Shown piece by piece: positions 53,553-61,606 of a stretch of 64,000 nucleotides of DNA (the stretch's first letter is position 1; each line of letters starts with the position of its first letter). The position numbers and the translations under genes were made by a program. Under the pieces are notes generated by a model. It was given only the letters and a program-made list of their open reading frames with translations, was not told the DNA's origin and ran no database searches. Origin of the DNA: Reichenbachiella faecimaris (GTDB lineage: Bacteria; Bacteroidota; Bacteroidia; Cytophagales; Cyclobacteriaceae); assembly GCF_900176375.1 (NCBI RefSeq), contig NZ_FWYF01000001.1, forward strand, positions 372,001-436,000, written 5' to 3'.

Positions 53553-53605
53553 AAAGTTTAAGAGTAAAAAGACTCTAATCTTTAGACTTTCCTCTTTTAA
53601 ACTTT
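53553..53605. terminator. imperfect inverted repeat between surE and rpsF
   Basis: Arms AAAGTTTAA (53553-53561) and TTAAACTTT (53597-53605) enclose a second T/A-rich foldable stretch containing GACTCT/AGAGT-type repeats. On the minus strand, T-rich sequence follows the stem. It may end the surE transcript and/or form part of the rpsF leader. Confidence 0.4.
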
Positions 53606-53613
53606 CAACTCAA

Positions 53614-54384
53614 TCATAAGTCCCACTTCTCATTCAAATGACTGAAGGCGTGATGGCCCGTCAAGTCAAACTGACAAGGAACAATAGAGATGTAGTTATT
53701 GGCAATCGCCCATTCATCATTGTCTTCTCCTTTGTCATGATTCACAAAATTTCCTATCATCCAATAATAGTCTCTGCCATGTGGATCTTTCCTTTTATCA
53801 AATTCTTCTTCCCATCTGGCATTGGCCTGACGAGCTATCTTGACGCCTTTTATATCTTCATTCTGTTTTGGTGGAATGTTTACATTAAGAGCTATGCCTT
53901 CAGGCAATCCGTTTTTAAGTGCTTGACTGGCAATTTTCAACACATATTCGTCAACATGAGAAAAATCTGCATGCCAGCTAAAATCACATAATGAGAATCC
54001 AATGGCTGGAGTACCTTCAATAGCGCCTTCTATAGCCGCGGACATGGTGCCTGAATATAACACGCTGATACTGGTATTGGAGCCGTGGTTGATTCCACTT
54101 ACCACTAAATCTACTTTTCTCCCTTTCAGCACTTCGTGCTTCGCCAACTTGATACAATCAGCTGGAGTTCCAGAACATTTATATGCCTGAATACCTCCAA
54201 AAATATCAGTTCTGGAGAGCCTCAATGTATCTCCTACTGTAATGGCATGTCCCATTCCTGACTGTGGCCCATCGGGCGCAACTACCACGACCTCTCCAAT
54301 CTGAGACATGAGTTCAACAAGTTTTCTGATCCCTGAGGATGTGACCCCATCGTCATTGGAAATTAATATGAGTGGCTTGGACAT
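53614..54384 (-). CDS. surE: 5'/3'-nucleotidase SurE
   Basis: 256 residues from ATG 54384 (MSKPLILISNDDGVTSSGI). A longer frame to 54459 runs through the upstream gene's terminator and is rejected. SurE motifs: ISNDDG (metal-binding DD), VVVAPDGPQSGMGHAIT, CSGTPADCIKLA, LVVSGINHGSN and VLYSGTMSAAIEGA. It is a metal-dependent phosphatase of nucleoside monophosphates, linked to stationary-phase survival. Confidence 0.96.
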   Translation of the reverse strand: MSKPLILISNDDGVTSSGIRKLVELMSQIGEVVVVAPDGPQSGMGHAITVGDTLRLSRTDIFGGIQAYKCSGTPADCIKLAKHEVLKGRKVDLVVSGINHGSNTSISVLYSGTMSAAIEGAIEGTPAIGFSLCDFSWHADFSHVDEYVLKIASQALKNGLPEGIALNVNIPPKQNEDIKGVKIARQANARWEEEFDKRKDPHGRDYYWMIGNFVNHDKGEDNDEWAIANNYISIVPCQFDLTGHHAFSHLNEKWDL

Positions 54385-54416
54385 AAATACTATAGTTTTT
54401 TTTAACAAAGTAAACG

Positions 54417-54444
54417 AAAAAAAAGACCCAACTTTCATTGGGTC
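54417..54444 (-). terminator. terminator downstream of the DUF4136 gene
   Basis: On the minus strand, GACCCAA/TTGGGTC (7 bp, 6-nt loop) followed by eight T, about 28 bp after the DUF4136 stop and 33 bp before the surE start. Confidence 0.85.
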
Positions 54445-54472
54445 CCATTCATTTCTCAAAGCTTATTAAAAA

Positions 54473-55099
54473 TTAACCACCCTTGATGACATAGCCATCT
54501 GCGATTAATCTAAACTCATTAAATATTTTTGATGTCGCTACTTTAATATTTTTCCTTGCGTCTCTATTATCTTTTGAAAAAACTCCTGAGGCATATCCTT
54601 GCCACACGGTTTGTTTCTTTTTCCTGTCAAAAAAAACAACCAACAATGTGCCATCATTCATTTCATAGTTACTCACATTGTATTCTTCCCCTTCTACAGG
54701 TTCATCCCTAAAAAATTCATCAAGTTCTTCATTATCATCCGAATCTGAAACAATGTCATTATTTACCCAACTCTCAAAATGAGGCTGATTATACCCACGG
54801 AGAGAAAAATTATCATAAAATATTTTATACATCACCAGTAAATCGGGTTTCTTCACATCCTTAAAATAACCTTGTGCTCCCATTCGCGAAGCAATAGTCT
54901 TTTCAAGGATTTCTCGATGAAACAACGTATCATTTTCTGGGCTAGACATAAAGCTATAAGTTCTGTACTTCTTGAATTTGCCACCATAACTATAGTCTGA
55001 ATCAGTGATGAAATCCTTCTGGGAAAGGCAACCACTTAACGCCACTACAGTGGCAAGAAATAAGTAATTCCTGATTGATATTAAACATGTTCTTGTCAT
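54473..55099 (-). CDS. DUF4136 lipoprotein
   Basis: 208 residues. Lipobox LSGC after a hydrophobic N-terminus. The DUF4136 domain is recognised by YSYGGKFKKYRTYSFMS, ILEKTIASRMGAQGYFKD, KPDLLVMYKIFYD and KKKQTVWQGYASGVF. An acidic insertion (SDSDDNEELDEFF) lies in the middle. Outer-membrane or periplasmic lipoprotein of unknown role. Confidence 0.88.
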   Translation of the reverse strand: MTRTCLISIRNYLFLATVVALSGCLSQKDFITDSDYSYGGKFKKYRTYSFMSSPENDTLFHREILEKTIASRMGAQGYFKDVKKPDLLVMYKIFYDNFSLRGYNQPHFESWVNNDIVSDSDDNEELDEFFRDEPVEGEEYNVSNYEMNDGTLLVVFFDRKKKQTVWQGYASGVFSKDNRDARKNIKVATSKIFNEFRLIADGYVIKGG

Positions 55100-55245
55100 C
55101 GGCTTTTTTAATTTACAATTGAAGCATCAATACAATTATGATAATGATTGAACAATACAAGTTAAATAAAAATTATCTATTCAAGATACTATCATATAGC
55201 AGAATTAATAAATTCCATTTTTAGTAAATACATAGTTCTCTTATA

Positions 55246-55253
55246 TAAATTTG
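55246..55253 (+). promoter_or_regulatory. Bacteroidota -7 promoter element for the polyamine operon
   Basis: TAAATTTG matches TAnnTTTG and lies 22 bp before the start codon of the dehydrogenase gene. A clear -33 TTTG is not present. Confidence 0.5.
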
Positions 55254-55275
55254 GGCTTTTAAAAACCTTATCACT

Positions 55276-56481
55276 ATGTCTAGAATTTTAATTATTGGTG
55301 CTGGAGGAGTAGGACGAGTAGTTGCCTACAAGTGCGCACAAAATTCTTCTGCGTTTTCTGATATCTGGATGGCCAGTAGAACAAAGTCCAAGTGTGATCA
55401 AATCGCTCAAGATGTTGAAAAGGACTTAAAAGTAAAAATAAGTACTGCTCAAGTAGATGCTGACAATGTACCTGAATTAGTGGCACTCATTAAAACCATC
55501 AAGCCTAAGCTCATTATCAACGTGGCTTTACCCTATCAGGACTTAACCATTATGGACGCTTGCCTTGAAACTGGTGTTCATTACCTTGACACTGCCAATT
55601 ATGAGCCCAAGGACGAGGCAAAATTCGAATACAAATGGCAATGGGCTTATCAAGACAAATTTAAAAATGCTGGACTTACAGCAGTCTTAGGCTGTGGGTT
55701 TGATCCAGGCGTAACAAGTATCTATACTGCTTATGCCGCCAAGCATTACTTTGATGAAATTCAATACCTAGATATAGTTGACTGCAATGGAGGAGATCAT
55801 GGCAAGGCCTTTGCCACTAATTTTAATCCAGAGATCAATATTCGTGAAATTACCCAGAAGGGTCGCTACTGGGAAAATGGAGATTGGGTAGAAACCGAAC
55901 CATTTGAGATCAAGCAAGAATTGAACTACCCTAACATTGGCATTAGAGACTCTTATGTGTTATATCATGAGGAACTTGAGTCACTTACCAAAAACTTTCC
56001 GAGTTTGAAGCGCGCAAGGTTCTGGATGACCTTTGGCCAAGAGTATTTGACACATTTGAGGGTCATTCAAAACATAGGCATGGCATCTATAGTGCCTATA
56101 AAATATAAAGGAGTAGATATTGTTCCATTACAATTCTTAAAAGAAACATTACCTGATCCAGGAAGTCTGGGTGACAACTATGAGGGAGAGACTTCAATAG
56201 GTTGTAGAATAAGAGGATTGAAGGATGGTAAGGAAGAAACATACTATGTATATAACAACTGCAAGCATCAAGATGCCTTCAATGAAACAGGTGCACAAGG
56301 CGTATCATATACCACAGGTGTACCTGCTATGATTGGCGCCATGATGGTACTAACAGGTGAATGGTCTGGTGCAGGTGTGTTTAACGTTGAAGAATTTAAC
56401 CCAGATCCATTTATGGACAAGTTGAATACTGAAGGTTTACCCTGGCATGAACAGCATGATGTTGATTTGGAGGTCAAATAA
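55276..56481 (+). CDS. carboxy(nor)spermidine dehydrogenase (saccharopine dehydrogenase family)
   Basis: 401 residues. Rossmann motif ILIIGAGGVGRVVAYKCA, then LIINVALPYQDLTIMDACL, HYLDTANYEPKDEAKF, CGFDPGVTSIYTAYA and a C-terminal GVPAMIGAMMVLTGEWSGAGV. It is distinguished from lysine-pathway enzymes by the gene next to it, nspC. The reaction is NADPH-dependent condensation of aspartate semialdehyde with putrescine or diaminopropane to carboxyspermidine or carboxynorspermidine. The stop is directly followed by the nspC ATG. Confidence 0.93.
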   Translation: MSRILIIGAGGVGRVVAYKCAQNSSAFSDIWMASRTKSKCDQIAQDVEKDLKVKISTAQVDADNVPELVALIKTIKPKLIINVALPYQDLTIMDACLETGVHYLDTANYEPKDEAKFEYKWQWAYQDKFKNAGLTAVLGCGFDPGVTSIYTAYAAKHYFDEIQYLDIVDCNGGDHGKAFATNFNPEINIREITQKGRYWENGDWVETEPFEIKQELNYPNIGIRDSYVLYHEELESLTKNFPSLKRARFWMTFGQEYLTHLRVIQNIGMASIVPIKYKGVDIVPLQFLKETLPDPGSLGDNYEGETSIGCRIRGLKDGKEETYYVYNNCKHQDAFNETGAQGVSYTTGVPAMIGAMMVLTGEWSGAGVFNVEEFNPDPFMDKLNTEGLPWHEQHDVDLEVK

Positions 56482-57609
56482 ATGAAGAGCACAATACCTT
56501 CACCTTGTTTCATACTAGATGAGAAAAAGCTAGAAAACAACCTTAGCCTGATCAAAAATGTAGCTGATCAGGCTGGGGTTGAAATCATATTAGCATTCAA
56601 GGGATTTGCTATGTGGAGTGCGTTTCCCATTGTCAGACGATTCATCAATGGTGCAACTGCCAGTTCTGTACACGAAATGATGCTGTGCAATGAATATATG
56701 GAAACAAAATCCCATACGTATGCTGTCGCCTATAAAAACACTGAAATAGAGACCATACTCAAAGGCTCAAGTCATATCACTTTCAACTCACTCAGCCAAC
56801 TGGATCGTTTTGGGTCTATGGCAAAGAACTTAGGAGTATCAATTGGATTGAGAGTCAATCCTGAATACTCTGATGTTGAAACTGATCTGTACAATCCATC
56901 CTCTCCCACTTCCAGGTTGGGTGTAAAGTCCGAGAACATCAAAGTTGATCTTCCTGAATATGTTGAAGGCTTGCATTTTCACGTGCTTTGTGAATCTAAT
57001 TCCTTTGCACTGGAAAAAACATTGGCATCATTTGAAAATAAGTTCGGTCATTTGCTCCCACATATAAAATGGTTGAACCTGGGAGGTGGCCATTTGATGA
57101 CAAGAAAGGGTTACGACACTGATCACCTAATCAAAATATTGAAGGATTTCAAGGCTAAACACAACTTGCATTTAATTCTTGAACCTGGGAGTGCATTTGC
57201 CTGGGAAACAGGTATACTAAAAACTACCGTAATAGATATTGTTGAAAATGGAGGTGTCAAAACTGCAATAATTGACGGCTCGTTTACTTGCCACATGCCT
57301 GACTGCCTAGAAATGCCCTATAGACCTAAGTTGGCCAACGGATATTCAGACTCAGAAAAAGGAGCTTTCAAATACCGATTGGGTGGTGTAAGCTGTTTGG
57401 CTGGAGATTTCCTTGAAGCCTATTCTTTTGATCAACCACTGAGTATTGGTGATGAAATAGAGTTTTTAGATATGATTCACTATACTATGGTTAAAACCAG
57501 CACTTTTAATGGTGTCCAACACCCTGCTATAGGTATTCAAAGAAAAGATGGGTCATTTGATTTGATTAGAGCTTTTGACTATTCAGATTATAAGCAGCGC
57601 TTATCTTAA
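56482..57609 (+). CDS. nspC: carboxy(nor)spermidine decarboxylase
   Basis: 375 residues, alanine-racemase-fold PLP enzyme (group IV decarboxylase). ILAFKGFAMWSAFPIVRRF carries the PLP Lys. Further conserved parts are LHFHVLCESNSF, WLNLGGGHLMTRKGYD, ILEPGSAFAW, CHMPDCLEMPYRP and the Cys region GVSCLAGDFLEAYSF. It makes spermidine or norspermidine without S-adenosylmethionine decarboxylase. Abuts the dehydrogenase gene (zero spacing). Its stop abuts the convergent T9SS gene. Confidence 0.95.
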   Translation: MKSTIPSPCFILDEKKLENNLSLIKNVADQAGVEIILAFKGFAMWSAFPIVRRFINGATASSVHEMMLCNEYMETKSHTYAVAYKNTEIETILKGSSHITFNSLSQLDRFGSMAKNLGVSIGLRVNPEYSDVETDLYNPSSPTSRLGVKSENIKVDLPEYVEGLHFHVLCESNSFALEKTLASFENKFGHLLPHIKWLNLGGGHLMTRKGYDTDHLIKILKDFKAKHNLHLILEPGSAFAWETGILKTTVIDIVENGGVKTAIIDGSFTCHMPDCLEMPYRPKLANGYSDSEKGAFKYRLGGVSCLAGDFLEAYSFDQPLSIGDEIEFLDMIHYTMVKTSTFNGVQHPAIGIQRKDGSFDLIRAFDYSDYKQRLS

Positions 57610-59505
57610 TTAGTGCCGGATTACGATTTTTCTTGTACTGGTAGACTCTCCTATTCTTATTTTAATGAAATAAACACCATTCATTAAAGCTGAAACAGAA
57701 AATTCTCTAGCGTTTCCTGACATCAGGACTTTGCCTGATAAATCCATGAGTTCATATTGATCAAAACTTCCCTGGATGGTCAGCATATCATTTACGGGAT
57801 TAGGAAACAATTTCAACTCCTCATTGAAATCCCTAACATCAGACACTACAAAATCAGAATCTTCGAATATGGCTCGTACCATTACCATTCCTTCAACTTT
57901 GAGGTTAGGCTCCCATTCGTCCTCTATATTGACAAAGATCTTCTGCTTACCCAGGAGGCTATTATTATCTAACCCAATGCCGATATACTCACTTGTAAAT
58001 TGCTGAAGGCTGATATAAAATCCCCCTGAAAGAATTATTGGCAGATCAAATGTGAAACGATTGAACTCATTGAGTTGAGCACTACCAGGTATAACAAATT
58101 CTTGTGACCTGACGACCGAATTAGGCGACCCAGACAAATCTTTTAGTACACTCAAGACAATTTCCTTTCCTGTAGGCGAGACAGGGTCATCAGCAGATTT
58201 TGAGAATTGCGGGAAGTAAATATCTACAGCTGTCAAGGTGTCTTCGCTCGGAATGTTGAAGTATATACCTAGCTGTGATTCATATTTATTTAGTCCTGCT
58301 GCATATTCGGCACTTCCATCATCATAGGCTAAAGTATGATGGACTTCATGATAGGTCCTAACTGTATCATTTAGCCTGTAATTGTAACTGTCATCAACAA
58401 AATAAACTGATCCACTATTGGTCTCTTCTGACACGAAATATTCGTCTTTGGTATCAAATATCATTTCCAATTCAAGAAATAAGGAATCAGTTGGCGCAGT
58501 CATTAAATCAGCTGACGAAATAATTTGGTCTTCGTCTGAAATAAATGTACCTCTCGCAAACGACCCTAATGCAATATCTCCTGATGACGGATCTTGATAG
58601 TCGAGCACCTGATTCAACAATGTATCGCGAAGTGTCGCCTCCACAAAAACAAGGTGAACCACGTTTTTAAAAGTAGATAATTCTACTTCTATTGGCTTAT
58701 ATATGGTATCTGGGAAGTTGAACAATACATCATAAGGAATCCTAGTGTATTCGCTAAAAATGGAGGTGGGCGTACTAGCGATTGCTCCATCCCTTATGGA
58801 TTCATTGTCTTTATACCTATCAATATTCAAATAAACATAGTCTATATGCCAGGCATCATAAGGCCCCAGACTATTGCCAGTGGCTTTAAAGCGAAACTGA
58901 AAACCAGCATGGAAGTATTCCTCTGTTAGCTGTATAGGTTCTTTCATGAACACATCATGAAGGTTTTCTTCTACTCCAGACTTATTAAATACTTCATTCC
59001 AAACTTCGTCCCTATCCAAAAATTCTACAATCAAAGCATCTCTCTGCTCCGGCACCTCTGCCAGCCCCCCCATTTGCCAATAAAAAGAGAAAAATACAGA
59101 ATCCCATTTGTCAACTGGAATCCCAGATAAATCAATATGTCTTGATGTCAAAACATCAACGAGTTCACTATTGACGCCACTGGGGTTATGCGGATTGCCA
59201 AAAATATCAGCACCATCAAATGATGCCACATTTAGGGTTGGTGAAGACTTGCCCTGCGTTCCGTTTATCAGCACACCAGTATTTGATTCCCAAAGTATGC
59301 TGTCTGGCGTAATTGAGGAGAACGAAAAATCGTCCCAGAAAGGTAGCAGGATCGTATCACCCGTAGCCTTTACCCGAGCATTGCTTGGCAATGATGGACT
59401 TCTTGGCATACGATTGATGTTTCTCACCTGCAATTGCGCATAGCTGCTCTGTACAATAAGGACAAACCCTAAGATCAAACCAAAACGACAGACATTCAAA
59501 TGCAT
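57610..59505 (-). CDS. large T9SS-sorted exported protein
   Basis: 631 residues: signal peptide ending SYAQ, a jelly-roll-like N-terminal half (LLPFWDDFSFSSITPDSILW, KWDSVFFSFYWQMGG, AWHIDYVYLNID), a middle beta-rich region, and a type A sorting domain (LKLFPNPVNDMLTIQG ... YFIKIRIGE). Exported by T9SS. No catalytic motif seen; function unknown, possibly an adhesin. It follows the PASTA gene by 36 bp on the same strand. Confidence 0.88.
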   Translation of the reverse strand: MHLNVCRFGLILGFVLIVQSSYAQLQVRNINRMPRSPSLPSNARVKATGDTILLPFWDDFSFSSITPDSILWESNTGVLINGTQGKSSPTLNVASFDGADIFGNPHNPSGVNSELVDVLTSRHIDLSGIPVDKWDSVFFSFYWQMGGLAEVPEQRDALIVEFLDRDEVWNEVFNKSGVEENLHDVFMKEPIQLTEEYFHAGFQFRFKATGNSLGPYDAWHIDYVYLNIDRYKDNESIRDGAIASTPTSIFSEYTRIPYDVLFNFPDTIYKPIEVELSTFKNVVHLVFVEATLRDTLLNQVLDYQDPSSGDIALGSFARGTFISDEDQIISSADLMTAPTDSLFLELEMIFDTKDEYFVSEETNSGSVYFVDDSYNYRLNDTVRTYHEVHHTLAYDDGSAEYAAGLNKYESQLGIYFNIPSEDTLTAVDIYFPQFSKSADDPVSPTGKEIVLSVLKDLSGSPNSVVRSQEFVIPGSAQLNEFNRFTFDLPIILSGGFYISLQQFTSEYIGIGLDNNSLLGKQKIFVNIEDEWEPNLKVEGMVMVRAIFEDSDFVVSDVRDFNEELKLFPNPVNDMLTIQGSFDQYELMDLSGKVLMSGNAREFSVSALMNGVYFIKIRIGESTSTRKIVIRH

Positions 59506-59541
59506 ATTGTAATCAACGAATAATCAAACTATTATTTTATA

Positions 59542-60399
59542 TCAATCAGAAGTCAAATCTAGTGTAGGTACTTCTTCCACAGCTGTAGAATCCACTTCTA
59601 CAATCCAAAGGTCTATTTCCTGACCAATTTTCACTGTGTTTTTGGCATTAGGTGAGTGTTTAAACACTCTACCAGGCCGAGCCTCTATTCTTTCTATCAA
59701 GACTTCACCATCCGTGCCATCTTTCTCTTTGACAATTTTGCCTTCCTCTTCATAGAAAACATCCCCTAGTTTCAAGCCATAACCTCTCATGACAAATACA
59801 GCTTCATCTAAAACCATGTCTGTAAGATTCAGCATTTGAAAGGTCTGATTGCCCAACCCATCTCCTACTTCAAAATCTATCTTAGAACCTTTAGGTATTT
59901 CGTCTCCTACTTTTATCTTCTTTCCATTATAATATTGGCCAAGAATGGTATTCAAGGCAAAATCAGGCCTGTATCTTATTTCTCCTAGCAAGAGCCCCAA
60001 ACTTCTCAATTCTAACTGAGCATTTTTCAAGGAACGCTGTATCAGAGAAGGCATTTTCACTACAGGTGGTTGCGAAGCATTCAGTGTGATATAGATTTTT
60101 CTACCCTCTTTTACCTTGGCATTGGCTAAAGGAAATTGTTTAAGCACAGCCAATGGAGGAAACTTGGGTGAATAGCCTGAATCTGGTTCGACTTCAAACC
60201 TTAAATCTCTCTCTTCCAGAAATTCATCCAAATCCTCCAAGAGAATCCCTTCCAAATTTGGTACAGTCATACTTTCACCATGATTAGTTGTAAAAGGCAA
60301 ATAGACATAAAACACAAATAATAGAATAACCACTGAAGCTATTCCAGCTAGCCCAATATGAATCAACAAGTCCTTCTTTGAAGGTTCGGATTTACTCAT
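59542..60399 (-). CDS. membrane-anchored PASTA domain protein
   Basis: 285 residues: short cytosolic N-terminus, one TM helix (~14-34), then three PASTA-like repeats (MTVPNLEGILLEDLDEFLE, VKMPSLIQRSLKNAQLELRS, FQMLNLTDMVLDEAVFVMRG). PASTA domains bind peptidoglycan or muropeptides. There is no kinase or transpeptidase part, so it is a stand-alone form. It is divergent from ddl, consistent with cell-wall function; this pairing is common in Bacteroidota. Confidence 0.92.
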   Translation of the reverse strand: MSKSEPSKKDLLIHIGLAGIASVVILLFVFYVYLPFTTNHGESMTVPNLEGILLEDLDEFLEERDLRFEVEPDSGYSPKFPPLAVLKQFPLANAKVKEGRKIYITLNASQPPVVKMPSLIQRSLKNAQLELRSLGLLLGEIRYRPDFALNTILGQYYNGKKIKVGDEIPKGSKIDFEVGDGLGNQTFQMLNLTDMVLDEAVFVMRGYGLKLGDVFYEEEGKIVKEKDGTDGEVLIERIEARPGRVFKHSPNAKNTVKIGQEIDLWIVEVDSTAVEEVPTLDLTSD

Positions 60400-60512
60400 T
60401 TCTTTCTTTCTGTAGGTGACGCGGCAAATTACATGGAATCATTGAAAAAATTAAATAAATAGGCTTGATAAAAAGTCAAATAGAATAATGTTCACTTAAA
60501 ACTCTTCTTATA

Positions 60513-60520
60513 TACATTTG
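60513..60520 (+). promoter_or_regulatory. -7 promoter element very close to the ddl start
   Basis: TACATTTG matches TAnnTTTG and ends 8 bp before the ddl ATG. If functional, transcription would start within a few bases of the start codon, giving a nearly leaderless mRNA. No convincing -33 element was found. Confidence 0.4.
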
Positions 60521-60528
60521 CCACCAAT

Positions 60529-61605
60529 ATGGAGAATAAAATCAAAGTAGGCATCTTGTTTGGTGGCAAATCTGCTGAACATGAAATATCGCTAAGATCT
60601 GCAAAAAACGTGATAGAGGCTCTTGACAAAGACAAATACGAGCCCGTACTTATAGGAATTGATAAAAACGGGCAATGGCTTTATAATGAGCGTACAGCCC
60701 TGATTCTCCATTCAGATGACATTGAAAGAATTAGTCTAAATCGTGAGAGTGATAGTGTGGCACTTATCCCTCAGAGTGAAGGTCATTTGTCTGGCACTAC
60801 GCAAAAAATAGATGTAGTCTTTCCTATTCTTCATGGCCCTATGGGTGAAGACGGCACCATCCAGGGACTGCTCAAACTAGCGAACATTCCATTTGTGGGC
60901 GCAGGAGTACTTGGCTCTGCTGTAGGTATGGACAAGGACATTATGAAACGCCTCTTGCGAGACGCTAGAATCCCAATCGGAAAATATCTAACCATTCGTT
61001 CGCATCAGGAACGACCAAGTTTTAAAGCTGTAACCGAGCAACTTGGCCTGCCCTGCTTTGTAAAACCTGCTAATCTTGGTTCGTCTGTAGGAATTAATCG
61101 GGTAGATACTGAAGAACAATATCAACATGCCCTAGACGAAGCTTTTTCTTTTGATCACAAAATTATCATTGAAGAATTTATAGAAGGTCGTGAAATAGAA
61201 TGTGCTATTCTGGGAAATGAAAATCCTAAGGCCTCAATTCCTGGGGAAATCTCCTTTACTCATAGCTTTTACTCTTATGAAGCTAAATATCTGGACGATC
61301 AGGGCTATAAAATAGACATCCCGGCAAACATTACGGATCAGCAAATTTCGGATGTACAACGCCTGGCGATCGAGACCTTTCAAGTATTAGAATGTGAAGG
61401 TTTTGCACGGGTGGATGTTTTCCTCACGAAAAATGGCAGCCTTTTGGTCAATGAGATCAATACCATCCCTGGCTTTACGCAAATCAGCATGTATCCTAAA
61501 TTATGGGAAGCATCTGGTATTGCCTACACAGATTTAATTGATCAATTGTTGCAATTGGCAATTGCCAGATTCGAAAAAGAGAAGCAAATCAAAAATTCAG
61601 TCTAA
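60529..61605 (+). CDS. ddl: D-alanine--D-alanine ligase
   Basis: 358 residues. ATP-grasp fold: VGILFGGKSAEHEISLRSAK, FPILHGPMGEDGTIQGLL, PCFVKPANLGSSVGINRV, IIEEFIEGREIECAILG and LLVNEINTIPGFTQISMYP. It makes D-Ala-D-Ala for peptidoglycan. Its stop lies 1 bp from the convergent protease stop. The upstream region is shared with the divergent PASTA gene. Confidence 0.97.
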   Translation: MENKIKVGILFGGKSAEHEISLRSAKNVIEALDKDKYEPVLIGIDKNGQWLYNERTALILHSDDIERISLNRESDSVALIPQSEGHLSGTTQKIDVVFPILHGPMGEDGTIQGLLKLANIPFVGAGVLGSAVGMDKDIMKRLLRDARIPIGKYLTIRSHQERPSFKAVTEQLGLPCFVKPANLGSSVGINRVDTEEQYQHALDEAFSFDHKIIIEEFIEGREIECAILGNENPKASIPGEISFTHSFYSYEAKYLDDQGYKIDIPANITDQQISDVQRLAIETFQVLECEGFARVDVFLTKNGSLLVNEINTIPGFTQISMYPKLWEASGIAYTDLIDQLLQLAIARFEKEKQIKNSV

Positions 61606-61606
61606 G

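Noticed and set aside
54385-54459. N-terminal extension of SurE
   Set aside because: It would read through the terminator of the upstream DUF4136 gene; the family N-terminus (ISNDDG near residue 10) fits the shorter start.
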